From a virus: a stretch of DNA of 57,068 bases. The DNA is taken from IMG/VR virus record IMGVR_UViG_3300044796_000031, positions 1 through 57,068 of that record; one strand, given 5' to 3'. This document shows positions 42,197-51,219 of this stretch, in pieces. The notes under the pieces are model-generated. The model had not been told where the DNA came from, ran no database searches, and saw only the letters and a program-made list of their open reading frames with translations. Position 1 is the first letter of the stretch, and every line of letters starts with the position of its first letter. Made by a program: the position numbers and the translations under genes.

Positions 42197-43164
42197 TATT
42201 GCGCCTCCCGCAAGATACGCTCACGATCTTTTAATATGCGTGCCATTTTTTCCTTATCATCATAGATGCCATTGGCTTTTAGCATATTTATATAACTCGT
42301 CGGCAGTGTAATCGTCTTCTTCCCCTTCAAATCACTACGCTTCGATCCGCCATTAACCGGAGGAGTCGCTCGCTTCTTAGGTTGGACGACGACTTCATCC
42401 TCGTCGTCTTCATCATCCCGCGTTTGTACTTTCTCAGGAATATACTTCGCAAGACGGTCATCGAGTTCATCCCAAAAATCATCACTCGTAGCATCATAGC
42501 CTTCTTTAATTAGCGCGCCACTAATCGCCTTAGCGACTTCGCTATCGGTATCCCCACCATTCGCCTTATACCAAGCATTGCTCTCAGCCCACGCCTTGGC
42601 TTTATTCACAATGCGCTGGTCTGGGCGCTCTTGCTGAACTGGCTGTTGTACTGGAACACGTTCAACTTGCTGCTTCAATGTTCCAAGCTGTTCTAGTTTT
42701 CGCTGTGCGTCATACATTGCTCGCATGGCAAGTGTAGCTTTCTCACCATCGCCTTCGCTAAATGACTCAGCATGTGCTTTCTCTGCCTGAGAAAAAGCGT
42801 TTGCAGTATCATTGATCGCCTTATCCACTTCCGCTTTATTAATCCCATGCAAGCGACCATCAACATCTGCCAGCCGCGCTTCCATCGCATCAATCCGCTG
42901 CTGTTGCGCACTGATGATCGAATCCTTCTCGCTAAACTTATCGTTGAGTTTTTTCTTACGCAAATGACGCTTTTCCCGATTAGATAATTTTTCACGCTCT
43001 GCCTTAGCTTCCCTTGTCTCGCCACGCTGCTTTCCTATCGACGCATCATCTTCCGATTCTTCCTGAATATCAAATTCAGGTTCTTCGTCTTTCTCGACGC
43101 CCATTTCCTTACCAACGGCAGCAGCCTTATCGGCAATCACATCGTCTTCATGCTCAACGGTCAT
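42196..43164 (-). CDS. Scaffolding protein
   Basis: A 322-residue, highly charged, mainly helical protein: an acidic N terminus, a strongly basic patch (NREKRHLRKKKLNDKF), a coiled coil around residues 75-165 and a basic C terminus with SYINMLKANGIYDDKEKM. Composition and position between portal and capsid genes fit a capsid scaffold, whose C-terminal basic helix usually binds the coat protein. AGGGAGAATTT precedes the ATG. Confidence 0.72.
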   Translation of the reverse strand: MTVEHEDDVIADKAAAVGKEMGVEKDEEPEFDIQEESEDDASIGKQRGETREAKAEREKLSNREKRHLRKKKLNDKFSEKDSIISAQQQRIDAMEARLADVDGRLHGINKAEVDKAINDTANAFSQAEKAHAESFSEGDGEKATLAMRAMYDAQRKLEQLGTLKQQVERVPVQQPVQQERPDQRIVNKAKAWAESNAWYKANGGDTDSEVAKAISGALIKEGYDATSDDFWDELDDRLAKYIPEKVQTRDDEDDEDEVVVQPKKRATPPVNGGSKRSDLKGKKTITLPTSYINMLKANGIYDDKEKMARILKDRERILREAQ

Positions 43165-43173
43165 AAATTCTCC

Positions 43174-43608
43174 CTAAATATACGCTTTAACTTCCAACGG
43201 ATTCCCAGTTTTCTTCGCCAGCAAATCAATGTCATTCACCAGCATGAACAAAACTACCTTGTCGTCCGTAACCTGAACTTCCCATTTATCCTGATTGTAT
43301 TTAGGGATTCGGACGTAATCGCCCTCAGTACACCACGCGCCTTCAGGCCACATTTGCACAGTATCGCGGTTATGGAAAGCCAGCGGACCAACCTTAATCA
43401 CCTTGGCGATCTGCGTATTCCACTTCTCAGTTTCCTGAGTGTCGTTGACAAAAATAATGCCACCCTTTGATTTAGATTTAGCACTACGCAATTGAACAAT
43501 AATGCGAGAGCCGAAAGGTTCAAAGCCGGGATCAACATTAGGAAAGGCATCAGCTATTTCTTCTTCGGTATAAGACGTATCGGAAACAATTTTTAAAGCG
43601 CTAGTCAT
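43174..43608 (-). CDS. GroES-like co-chaperonin
   Basis: A 144-residue protein whose core matches the Cpn10 fold: FEPFGSRIIVQLRS, KSKGGIIFVND (mobile-loop region), IAKVIKVGPLAF, EGDYVRIPKY and a closing VNDIDLLAK. It has extra residues at both ends. Phage GroES analogues (T4 gp31 and others) adapt the host GroEL to fold the capsid protein; its place just upstream of scaffold and capsid genes fits this. It starts at an ATGA overlap. Confidence 0.7.
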   Translation of the reverse strand: MTSALKIVSDTSYTEEEIADAFPNVDPGFEPFGSRIIVQLRSAKSKSKGGIIFVNDTQETEKWNTQIAKVIKVGPLAFHNRDTVQMWPEGAWCTEGDYVRIPKYNQDKWEVQVTDDKVVLFMLVNDIDLLAKKTGNPLEVKAYI

Positions 43609-43928
43609 GCTGCCCCCGCTTTTGCTTGGTATTGATTCTCAGCGAGAACAAATCCGAACAATGCCCATAGTTTTTGGAAAGCATTATCGTAAGCAATACG
43701 TTCGCCAATTTCTTGATTGTAGTTAGCAGGATTTACGCAAGCGCTTTCGTCACGCACTGAATATCCGTTATCTAATTTGATGCCGCAAAGAGTTACGGTT
43801 CCAAACTGTTTGGTGAACTCAGTTAGTTTAATGCGTGACTCAATATATTCTTTGGTCACACGCGGAGCAGGACTTGCCTGCAATTTTTCTGATAACATAG
43901 CGTCATCAATTAAGAATCTAGTCGTCAT
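43605..43928 (-). CDS. Gp49-like phage protein, 107 aa
   Basis: The pattern PRVTKEYIESRI...GTVTLCGIKLDNGYSVRDESACVNPANYNQEIGERIAYDNA is that of the Phage_gp49_66 family. Function unknown; these proteins are often encoded among phage structural or early genes. ATG 43928 lies inside the upstream gene's end. Confidence 0.78.
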   Translation of the reverse strand: MTTRFLIDDAMLSEKLQASPAPRVTKEYIESRIKLTEFTKQFGTVTLCGIKLDNGYSVRDESACVNPANYNQEIGERIAYDNAFQKLWALFGFVLAENQYQAKAGAA

Positions 43929-44100
43929 CACGTTCCTTCTTTCTAGCATCCTCGACTACGCCTAACGCATCGTTAAGCCCCATCCAGATACCCAACAGTT
44001 TTGTGAACTCGTTAAAGTCTTGCGGAGGCTTGGTAAATACAGCCTCCTGCAAGCCCTTCTGCCGTTCACGTAAGGCAGTTAGCAATTCTTCGGCACGCAC
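43918..44100 (-). CDS. Small helical protein, 60 aa
   Basis: A GTG start directly follows the stop of the next upstream gene. Helical, charged sequence (AEELLTALRERQKGLQEAV ... VVEDARKKERDDD). No known family. Confidence 0.62.
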   Translation of the reverse strand: MRAEELLTALRERQKGLQEAVFTKPPQDFNEFTKLLGIWMGLNDALGVVEDARKKERDDD

Positions 44101-44256
44101 CTACTTCTTCTTTCCGTCTTTTTTCATCGGCTTCATTTTAGCCATCTCAGCCATTTTAACTTCGCCACCTTTTTTCATGCCGGTGACTTTTTCGCCCATA
44201 GCAATTCGCTTGTGCATATTAACTTCTTTTGAAGTCGTCTGAGTATCTTTAGACAT
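44101..44256 (-). CDS. Small Lys/Met-rich protein, 51 aa
   Basis: A basic low-complexity protein (MSKDTQTTSKEVNMHKRIAMG...GMKKGGEVKMAEMAKMKPMKK). Overlaps the upstream gene by eight bases. Its KKGG-containing basic style resembles the protein at 38277. Confidence 0.6.
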   Translation of the reverse strand: MSKDTQTTSKEVNMHKRIAMGEKVTGMKKGGEVKMAEMAKMKPMKKDGKKK

Positions 44257-44434
44257 CCGCGTTCTCCTCTACTTCCGTAAAATCATTCAACTCTTTAACT
44301 TCTGGTTCTTCCGGTGCTTCTGGTTCTACTTCAACAACAGGAGCATCCGTAGATACCGGAACCACACCCGCCAAATACGCATCACGTCGAACGCGTGCCT
44401 CAGCATTAGCTTTCTCTTCCAAATCTTCACTCAT
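44249..44434 (-). CDS. Small acidic protein, 61 aa
   Basis: Very Glu/Val/Pro-rich (PVVEVEPEAPEEPEVKELNDF). ATG 44434 overlaps the portal stop, with GGAGAGC upstream. Followed at once by a basic protein, so the two might pair by charge. Confidence 0.62.
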   Translation of the reverse strand: MSEDLEEKANAEARVRRDAYLAGVVPVSTDAPVVEVEPEAPEEPEVKELNDFTEVEENADV

Positions 44435-46937
44435 TAGGCTCTCCTTCAGTTGGTTGAATAAAATGCTTCGATATATGGTCATACGCCATCTGTAGCGATT
44501 TCATATTGCGATCCGCATGGGCATCATGAACCGTCTTCGCTAAATCCGTCCGTGAACTAATCTCCGCTTTCTGTATCTCGGTCTGATGTTCAATTCCCAT
44601 CTTCTGAAGTGCCAACTGATAATCCATCTGTGCTGACTGTGCCTTCTCCTGCGCCACCATCATCTTTGTATGCGCATCATTCGCTGCCTTCTGCTGGTCA
44701 AGTGACAGACGCCCCTGTGCAATCTGCTGTTGTCCCTGAACCTGCTGCGCCGCAATAGCTGCCATTGGATCTTGTGGCTGCTGAGGCTGTGAAGCCTGTA
44801 ACTGTTGCATACCCTTAGCCACCAGTGCGGGAATCTTCCCAAATGCAATATCTGCTGCCTTATCCACCACCGCACACTGTTTCGCTAATTCAACCGCAGC
44901 ATTCGGATCCGCATCAAAATTAACCTGATCCCCACCTGCTGCCTTCTTCATCATCTCGCCGTACCAAACCAGCAAATGATCCTGCAAATGATTTAGCGCT
45001 GCAACCATGAACTTACCCGCTACAATAGGTGATTGTCCAAACAGCGGATTCTGCGCAAAGTCCAGCAACACCTGAATATGCGCCTCGTGGTTCTGCCCCT
45101 CGAACGCCTTTACAGGCTTGCCAAGCACCATATTCACGTTCTCATCAACCGGATTAAGCGGCACAGCCTCCTGCGCAGGTGGCAAAAACTCTTCATAGTC
45201 AGGAATCTTCGCCATCTCAAACGCGCGTGCAAGCAACTTAGGTATGCTTATTTCCTGCGCAATCTGCGGATAGCCGCCAGCCAAGAACCCCATCACCGTC
45301 TGGATGACGAACTGAATCTGCGCAAATCGCTGCGTCTCACTGAAAATATTAGGATCGCTCACAGGATGCACATCCATGTGGCCTTCAAAATCCTGCGGCG
45401 TTACATAATCCTCTGGATCTGACCCAAACTGCACCTTATCCGGCATATGGTCACGATAGAGCCGATGCAATATCTCTAAGCAGCGCCGCTGGCTATCGTG
45501 CAGCCTTGCATGAATGGAACTAAATACCTTCGCGCCCTGTTCTATCAACGCCAACGCCGTACCCACTGGCATGTTATTACCAGCTTCCGCTATCGACTCC
45601 TCAGCCGTACCAACTACCGAACGTGCTGCTTGATCCAGATACCCCAGCAATTCAAACAAAACAGGTGATGGAGGATTAAACGGTGTCGCCATAAACACCT
45701 TGCGAATATCGTCCGTACCCATAGCATCGACTTCAGTAATCTGCGTCGGCGCAACCGATAACGAAGCCCCACCAGGATTCCCCTTCAGCTTAATACCGCC
45801 CGCCATGTTATTAATCAGCGCCGTGTCCAACAACGCCCGCAGCGATCCAGTCAACGCATCCGGCAAGCCGCCCATGCACTGCAACAACGAAAGCCCAAAC
45901 ACCCCGCGCCACGGAATAAAGGTCCAATCGACCAGATAATCTAACTCCGAAGCCGTCTCGTCACTCTCATCCCAATTCCGATAAATAGCTAAAACCTTAC
46001 GGCTATCCTCATCAATCGTGATTAAATACGGGCAAGCCCTATCCTTCGGTGCAAGTCTATCAAACTCCATCTCCTCGTAAACGCAACCCTCGTTAATAAT
46101 GCGCTCACCAGTCTCAGAAATGTAATCGTTCTTCTTGCCCTCAATGCGTGCAGTCTGCCGCGCGCTATACGTCTCTTCCTCAGTGCCAACATAACCACGG
46201 CCAAGCGAGTGATCGACATACTCACCCGAATCAATCTTGCGCCCAAAATCAAAGTCCGACATCCGCATACGGTGAAACTTGCGCTGCAAATCAAAAAAAT
46301 TACGTGCTTCATACGGCAGCACAATATCGTCAATCGGTACAAATTCAGCGTTAGGACGCGCACGCGCATCATCCCAATAAATCTTCATGTACTGCGAACC
46401 GCCCACAGGTAACTGCGTAAGCAAACGCTCCAACTCAGGACGATATGACTTGATTACCTCAGTAAGCTGCCAGTTCATAAACTCGGTCTTACGCTTCGCC
46501 TTATCCATCTTTTCTTTATTCGGCTTGCCCTCAACCTTGGCGCGGACAGGCCCATTCGGTGGGAATAACTCTTTGATGGAAGATGCCGAGAAGTCGATAA
46601 ATGATTGTGTCAGAATAGGATGCGTCACACGACTTGCACCCTCAAATCCCGCGCCTCCAGGAGCCGGGCTTCCTAAGCCTGCCTTCTGCAAACCAGCAGC
46701 CTGCATCTTATCTCTTTCAGTTCTAGCCTCAGCGTCCTGTTCAATCAGGTCAAGATACTTAGTCGCCAGTTCATCTATATACGATGGGGGGAATGTCTCG
46801 GCCAAATTCTGGAACCATTCAGTGTCTTTTGCTGGCTCGTTCTCGTCTAGAACTAGCGTTGTGGTTCCATCGCCATTATCCTGCTCTGAGGAGAAGTCAT
46901 TATCCTCAAATTCAACTTCCTGTGTCGGTTCGTCCAA
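44427..46937 (-). CDS. Portal protein (P22-like)
   Basis: An 836-residue portal. ASRVTHPILTQSFIDFSASSIKELFPPNGP, an FVPIDDIVLPYEARNF segment and a central core with PFNPPSPVLFELLGYLDQAARS match the large portals of short-tailed phages. The C-terminal 200 residues are Gln-rich and coiled (QQPQDPMAAIAAQQVQGQQQ), like the P22 barrel. It forms the dodecameric DNA channel. The start is TTG 46937 with GAGAGG upstream, an unusual codon. A promoter candidate lies at 47016-47044. Confidence 0.87.
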   Translation of the reverse strand: MDEPTQEVEFEDNDFSSEQDNGDGTTTLVLDENEPAKDTEWFQNLAETFPPSYIDELATKYLDLIEQDAEARTERDKMQAAGLQKAGLGSPAPGGAGFEGASRVTHPILTQSFIDFSASSIKELFPPNGPVRAKVEGKPNKEKMDKAKRKTEFMNWQLTEVIKSYRPELERLLTQLPVGGSQYMKIYWDDARARPNAEFVPIDDIVLPYEARNFFDLQRKFHRMRMSDFDFGRKIDSGEYVDHSLGRGYVGTEEETYSARQTARIEGKKNDYISETGERIINEGCVYEEMEFDRLAPKDRACPYLITIDEDSRKVLAIYRNWDESDETASELDYLVDWTFIPWRGVFGLSLLQCMGGLPDALTGSLRALLDTALINNMAGGIKLKGNPGGASLSVAPTQITEVDAMGTDDIRKVFMATPFNPPSPVLFELLGYLDQAARSVVGTAEESIAEAGNNMPVGTALALIEQGAKVFSSIHARLHDSQRRCLEILHRLYRDHMPDKVQFGSDPEDYVTPQDFEGHMDVHPVSDPNIFSETQRFAQIQFVIQTVMGFLAGGYPQIAQEISIPKLLARAFEMAKIPDYEEFLPPAQEAVPLNPVDENVNMVLGKPVKAFEGQNHEAHIQVLLDFAQNPLFGQSPIVAGKFMVAALNHLQDHLLVWYGEMMKKAAGGDQVNFDADPNAAVELAKQCAVVDKAADIAFGKIPALVAKGMQQLQASQPQQPQDPMAAIAAQQVQGQQQIAQGRLSLDQQKAANDAHTKMMVAQEKAQSAQMDYQLALQKMGIEHQTEIQKAEISSRTDLAKTVHDAHADRNMKSLQMAYDHISKHFIQPTEGEPNE

Positions 46938-47015
46938 TTCCGTCAGCCTCTCGCTATCGCGTTAAGACCACCGTTCGGACACTCGAAAGCGTCATCTCTT
47001 GGTGTATGTAAGTAT

Positions 47016-47044
47016 GCTATACGCTATATGTGGTAGAACGTCAA
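47016..47044 (-). promoter_or_regulatory. Candidate sigma70 promoter for portal operon
   Basis: On the minus strand TTGACG (47039-47044), a 17-base spacer and TATAGC (47016-47021) stand about 80 bases before the portal start, in the only sizeable gap between the terminase-side and portal-side genes. Confidence 0.5.
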
Positions 47045-47048
47045 GCGA

Positions 47049-47279
47049 CTATGCGGATTTCTTCTTGCGGCCCGGTTTCGCTTTCGCATCGGGCGTAGGC
47101 ACCATAAGCTGTGGCTCAAGTGTAGCTCCCGCTTCAGCTACACTCGCCTGACCCAACCAATACTGACAATCCTGCTTCGCGCCAGCAATCGCCTGCAACT
47201 CCGCAATACCCTGATCTTGAATCTTCTTCTCCATCGCCGTCAATTCCTCGATGCGCCGTTCGATCTGCTGCTTGTTCAT
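47049..47279 (-). CDS. Small coiled-coil protein, 76 aa
   Basis: A helical N terminus (QQIERRIEELTAMEKKIQDQGI) and a basic tail (PGRKKKSA). It lies between the HNH gene and the portal promoter. Similar small proteins near terminase genes have no known role. Confidence 0.65.
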   Translation of the reverse strand: MNKQQIERRIEELTAMEKKIQDQGIAELQAIAGAKQDCQYWLGQASVAEAGATLEPQLMVPTPDAKAKPGRKKKSA

Positions 47280-47282
47280 GGC

Positions 47283-47936
47283 CTAATCCCTATTCGATGG
47301 TGTTGATAATGCTTCTTCTAAATTCCAGCCCCAATATATGCGTCCTCTGACTAAACGAGAATTTACACCACGCTCTCTGCATACGTCAACTAAATATCTT
47401 TTCTCCCCATTGTAATTAACGAATACGGCGCGGCGCTTATTCTTTGATTGATTCTCTAATGTCTCCCATTTGCAATTGGACGGTTCATAATTACCATTAG
47501 TGTCTATGCGCTCTATGCTATGATCGGTAGTCGGCTTTCTTCCCATATCAGACAGAAAAGTCTCATATGAATAACGCCACTCGTCGCAAACTATAATACC
47601 GCGCCCGCCATAGTCTTTGTAATCCTTATGCGGCACATAGTAACAACGATTCCGCATATTGAGCCAGCAACGATATTCTGCATTATTTCTGCTATCTCCA
47701 TGAGTAGTCATGCGTGCTCTAGTTTTCTCTGAACGGTCGCACCCACAACTTGTCGTATGATTCCTTCGCAAGTTATCCATAATACAAACCACTTGTTTTC
47801 CGCAGTCACATTGGCACAGCCAGCGTATTTGACTTTTTCTCCTCTCAACAAAGGAGATAAGAACTAGGTGATTATATCTATCGCCAGATTTTAGATTGTA
47901 TGGTTTATTTGATTTAGCTATGATGGCATCAGCCAT
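47283..47936 (-). CDS. Free-standing HNH-type homing endonuclease
   Basis: A 217-residue protein. Its N terminus has a zinc-binding CQCDCGK...SCGC set. The centre has THGDSRNNAEYRCWLNMRNRCY...YGGRGIIVCDEW. The nuclease signature is SIERIDTNGNYEPSNCKWET, as in many phage HNH endonucleases. The C terminus is a small DNA-binding-like helix region. It is located directly after the intein-containing TerL gene and has its own promoter candidate, suggesting an inserted selfish gene. Confidence 0.82.
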   Translation of the reverse strand: MADAIIAKSNKPYNLKSGDRYNHLVLISFVERRKSQIRWLCQCDCGKQVVCIMDNLRRNHTTSCGCDRSEKTRARMTTHGDSRNNAEYRCWLNMRNRCYYVPHKDYKDYGGRGIIVCDEWRYSYETFLSDMGRKPTTDHSIERIDTNGNYEPSNCKWETLENQSKNKRRAVFVNYNGEKRYLVDVCRERGVNSRLVRGRIYWGWNLEEALSTPSNRD

Positions 47937-47964
47937 AACGACTCCATTCGTTGTTGGTTAGAAG

Positions 47965-47991
47965 CCTCGCGGTGGTGGTACACTCGCGGGG
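47965..47991. other. GC-rich inverted repeat between TerL and HNH genes
   Basis: CCTCGCG (47965-47971) and CGCGGGG (47985-47991) pair fully on the plus strand with one G-U. On the minus strand, the sense strand here, one C-A mismatch results. It may be a weak terminator or an insertion scar of the HNH gene. Confidence 0.35.
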
Positions 47992-47998
47992 TTTCGTA

Positions 47999-48027
47999 TT
48001 TATTGCACAGATTCAGCCAGTTGTCAA
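47999..48027 (-). promoter_or_regulatory. Candidate sigma70 promoter for HNH gene
   Basis: On the minus strand TTGACA (48022-48027) overlaps the TerL stop, followed by a 17-base spacer and AATAAA (47999-48004). The -35 sits in a CAGTTG-T-CAACTG palindrome. Confidence 0.4.
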
Positions 48028-50630
48028 CTGTACGACCCTACGTCTGTATTGTAATAATAGGATGGTGTGCGCTCTGGAACAATCTTGCCCCGCAGATAAC
48101 CCGTCTTATCTAAATACATAAGCGCCATAACGATTGCGTCCACCCCATCATCGTGAGCGCAATTGGGGAACGAGGTCAATTGCCCGTATGCCTTACTGAG
48201 CCACGACATCACCATCCCCTTGCGCTTGGGGTTGCGTGATTCTGGAAGCCATAAGTAACCGTCTCTGACTAGGTGCGAGACTAGATTAGCGCGAGCGCTC
48301 TTATCAAGCGAACCGGGATTAAACCCATAAACCGCAATACCAGCCCGCTTTAAATCAGGAATGAGTGCCGACCCGCTCGCCTTGTCCTCGACTATACACG
48401 CATCAACCAACTTATCATTCGCTCCGTATTTATTCGTATACTGGTCAATTACCGTATCGCGTAATTCTGGATAGGCCACCTTTTCCATATAGCAATCGAG
48501 TACCATAATTGAATACTTGGATGACCCCTCCACCGCCTTAAACAGCCCCAGCATCATGAGGCATGAATCATCCGCCGTTTGCTTTACGCTAAATGCCCCA
48601 TCAATCGAAAGAAACACCGCGTCGAATGCTGGCAGTTCTTTATCGTGTGGCCATAGACGGAACCAATCGGGCTGAAAGATAACGCTATCCGATGCCATAG
48701 GGTTTTGCAGCATTTGGGATGACAGAATCGCGGGTGACATTTCCTGCACCTTTTTTTCCCATTCGTCCTGCGAAAAGTAAACCGGATTCCCCTCCGCTGT
48801 GCCGTCATCCGTAGCGGGATATATTCTAGGCTTCACCACTCCGCGCTCGATGTAAACCTGATATGCGTCCCCGACCTTGTACCGCGTCCCGATCATGCGC
48901 ATGTGTCCGCCGCGCTTGCCAAGGTTGTGTGACATATCCAAAGCGTCGAGTGTCTTTTGCATTTGCTCGGCTGTACTGACGGATTCCATCGTAGTTACAT
49001 CATCGTAAATTCGTATATCGAAATGGCGACCAGTTGGTGCGCCGTCAACAAGCCCGTGCGCCTCTACGGTAGCCTCCGGCGGGTTGCCCTTTCGTATTAC
49101 AGTGATCCCCTGATCTTCGGACCATTTGGGCGAATCTTCCACGTTGTAAAATAGAATGTCATGAAAACAGCCGCGCAATTCCACGTTTGTTTCAAATTCC
49201 CGCTTGATAACGCGCAGGAACGATTTAGCCATAGGCTTAGTGTGCGAGAAAATGCCGATGGTGATTTCTGGATTGTTGATGATGTCGAAAATGGTTAGGG
49301 CAACAGTAATCACCAGCGAGTTGTGAGTTGTGACCATTGAGCGACCAGTCAAATATAGCCCGTCCTCTCGGTCTACTTGTATGCAGCGCATTGGCTCACT
49401 TAGTACGGGTTCACATGCTACAATATAGCGGCGCGGGTTACGGCGTTCTCCATCTTTGCATCGTTCCAACTTCCTAGACAATCTAAACGGCGGCAATGAC
49501 TTGTATCCCTGAAACGACACATGATAAGAAACATGCGGCTTACCATTGTATGGCGTTCTATTGATGTATAGCGACGGCTTAAGGCCAAGCGTATCACATA
49601 ACTCGATGAACTGATAAGCCAGCGGCTCTAACACTGTGCAGAATGATGCCGTCCCTCTTGTGTTGCACGTCCCGTCGGTATCCATTAGCCCCTGTAGTAA
49701 TGCAAGCCGCTGCGCTTCGGATGCGCGGAGATACACTGACGGGATATGTTTGTTTTTTGCTAAACCTAATGCGCGAATTGCATTCATAAAATCGGATGAG
49801 GTTCGCTTGCCTTGAATGCCGTCGCCTAAACGCAATCGGACGCAATGCTTGCGCTCCTTGCGCGTTACTGCAATACCTTCGGCGCGCAATAGTCCACCCA
49901 TCTCGTCGGCATCATTAAGCCCAGATGTAATTTGCGGCCCGTTAGAATCGCCATCACCAACCCATGCCCCTAGCAAGTATGGACTTACCGGCAATGCCAC
50001 ATCCGGCAACTGCAACGGTGCATTAACGCGCACGGCAAGCCTATTATCCGCCCCATGATTATGCGTTGAGATTTCTCGCGTATTCACAACAACTGATTCG
50101 CGGTATTTGCGACCATTTTTTGTTCCGCTGATTCGCTTGCGCGTTCTGCGCTCGACTTCCCATAAATGGTTGCCGCTGCATTTTATCGCGGTTCCGTCAT
50201 CAAATGTAATGCGGTAGCAATCGGTGCCGTGATATATGGGGCTCAGTGCCACAACGCGGCAAACCGTCCCGTCCGGCGAGAAAATGGAATCGCCTTCTTT
50301 TAAATCGCCATGCCGCACCCAGCCAGTCGGCGTCGGCGTCGGCTCATCAAGCGACTGTGCCTTACCATGCTCCCGCGCCCACAGATCCAAGCACCCGTTA
50401 GGCTCTGCCTGTACTTCCCGGCAGCGCTCGAAAAACCAATCCGTATCGGCAAAGGTGCGCCCCAGCCCATACACCAGCAGCGCGAATAGATCACTCTTGT
50501 AAAGTAGCGTCTTGTAGTAAATCTCCTCTTTGACGCTCAATGTTTTGAACGAGCGTATTAAATCCCTCAAGACTTCCCGTGATGAGGCCAACTGCACCGG
50601 AGTGCTTGTGCTCGATTGCTGTTTTGTCAC
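48024..50630 (-). CDS. terL: Terminase large subunit with intein
   Basis: The packaging motor. Exteins make about 521 residues. The N-terminal ATPase has CREVQAEPNGCLDLWAREHGK, interrupted in the P-loop by a 347-residue intein, resuming with SLVITVALTIF. A Walker B-like IRIYDDV follows. The C-terminal RNase H-type nuclease has Asp/Glu residues in SIDGAF, IVEDKASG and HDDGVDA. The start is uncertain because no ATG is available: GTG 50630 has a GGGG ribosome site, while the frame is open to TTG 50678. Either overlaps TerS by over 100 bases. Confidence 0.88.
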   Translation of the reverse strand: MTKQQSSTSTPVQLASSREVLRDLIRSFKTLSVKEEIYYKTLLYKSDLFALLVYGLGRTFADTDWFFERCREVQAEPNGCLDLWAREHGKAQSLDEPTPTPTGWVRHGDLKEGDSIFSPDGTVCRVVALSPIYHGTDCYRITFDDGTAIKCSGNHLWEVERRTRKRISGTKNGRKYRESVVVNTREISTHNHGADNRLAVRVNAPLQLPDVALPVSPYLLGAWVGDGDSNGPQITSGLNDADEMGGLLRAEGIAVTRKERKHCVRLRLGDGIQGKRTSSDFMNAIRALGLAKNKHIPSVYLRASEAQRLALLQGLMDTDGTCNTRGTASFCTVLEPLAYQFIELCDTLGLKPSLYINRTPYNGKPHVSYHVSFQGYKSLPPFRLSRKLERCKDGERRNPRRYIVACEPVLSEPMRCIQVDREDGLYLTGRSMVTTHNSLVITVALTIFDIINNPEITIGIFSHTKPMAKSFLRVIKREFETNVELRGCFHDILFYNVEDSPKWSEDQGITVIRKGNPPEATVEAHGLVDGAPTGRHFDIRIYDDVTTMESVSTAEQMQKTLDALDMSHNLGKRGGHMRMIGTRYKVGDAYQVYIERGVVKPRIYPATDDGTAEGNPVYFSQDEWEKKVQEMSPAILSSQMLQNPMASDSVIFQPDWFRLWPHDKELPAFDAVFLSIDGAFSVKQTADDSCLMMLGLFKAVEGSSKYSIMVLDCYMEKVAYPELRDTVIDQYTNKYGANDKLVDACIVEDKASGSALIPDLKRAGIAVYGFNPGSLDKSARANLVSHLVRDGYLWLPESRNPKRKGMVMSWLSKAYGQLTSFPNCAHDDGVDAIVMALMYLDKTGYLRGKIVPERTPSYYYNTDVGSYS
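49320..50360 (-). mobile_element. Intein with LAGLIDADG homing endonuclease in TerL
   Basis: A 347-residue in-frame insertion. Block A reads AQSLDEPTPTPTGWVRHGD. Block B is GTAIKCSGNHLW. The two LAGLIDADG-type motifs are YLLGAWVGDGD and LLQGLMDTDGT. Block F/G is GLYLTGRSMVTTHN, followed by Ser as the +1 residue. Removing residues from Ala to Asn gives REHGK-SLVITVAL, restoring a P-loop GKS; so the first residue is probably Ala. A Ser1 start would leave AQ inside the P-loop. Confidence 0.9.
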
Positions 50631-50946
50631 CAAATACCCCGCGATTCTCTTTACCAGCTTGCCATTTTTCCGCGTCAATCACCACACGCGCCACATCCGG
50701 TGCAATTTCACCGCTTAACGTGCGTTTAGTTATGTCGTCCATTCTATCGACTCTCGCAAATGCCCTAAATTCACGAGCGCGCGCGTATTTCTCGAAGAAA
50801 TCAGGGAATTCTCGCAACCAATTATAAACCGTTGCATAATGCGGCATATCTGGTTCGTCTGGTAAATTATTTATATTTGAGCCTGCTGCGACGTGCGCAC
50901 AAATTCTGTCTGCCAATTCTGGCGTATATCCTGAAGGTCTGCCCAT
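50491..50946 (-). CDS. terS: Terminase small subunit
   Basis: A 151-residue DNA-recognition subunit: MGRPSGYTPELADRICAHVAAGS is an N-terminal helix-turn-helix of the phage TerS type. ATVYNWLREFPDFFEKYARAREF and a C-terminal EHKHSGAVGLITG are also family hallmarks. In-frame starts exist at 50973 (ATG) and 50988 (GTG, with GGAA upstream). I chose 50946 because the family begins with GRPS-x-Y. It is the first gene of the late unit. Confidence 0.85.
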   Translation of the reverse strand: MGRPSGYTPELADRICAHVAAGSNINNLPDEPDMPHYATVYNWLREFPDFFEKYARAREFRAFARVDRMDDITKRTLSGEIAPDVARVVIDAEKWQAGKENRGVFGDKTAIEHKHSGAVGLITGSLEGFNTLVQNIERQRGDLLQDATLQE

Positions 50947-51190
50947 AGCTACAGGATAAGCATTTACACCCATCCTGTCAATAGGCACGCATTTCCATTC
51001 TTTTGCCCGTACAGCGCGAAGACGGAACTAGGCGGGGGATGGTGTTGGAAATGGGAGCGCGAAGGTCTGGTGAGAGGTTTGAAAAACAGAAAAGCACGGG
51101 CGTGATAAGTATAGAACCACAAAACCGCAGCGCAGCAAGGTAAGCCGCACGCAACAACTAACATAAAAACCATTTGCTGCTATAAATATC

Positions 51191-51219
51191 GTTATAATTC
51201 ATAAGGGTAGCAATTTGAA
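51191..51219 (-). promoter_or_regulatory. Candidate late promoter toward terminase
   Basis: On the minus strand TTCAAA (51214-51219), a 17-base spacer and TATAAC (51191-51196) point toward TerS. The element lies between the first two iteron copies, so iteron binding could control it. Confidence 0.4.
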
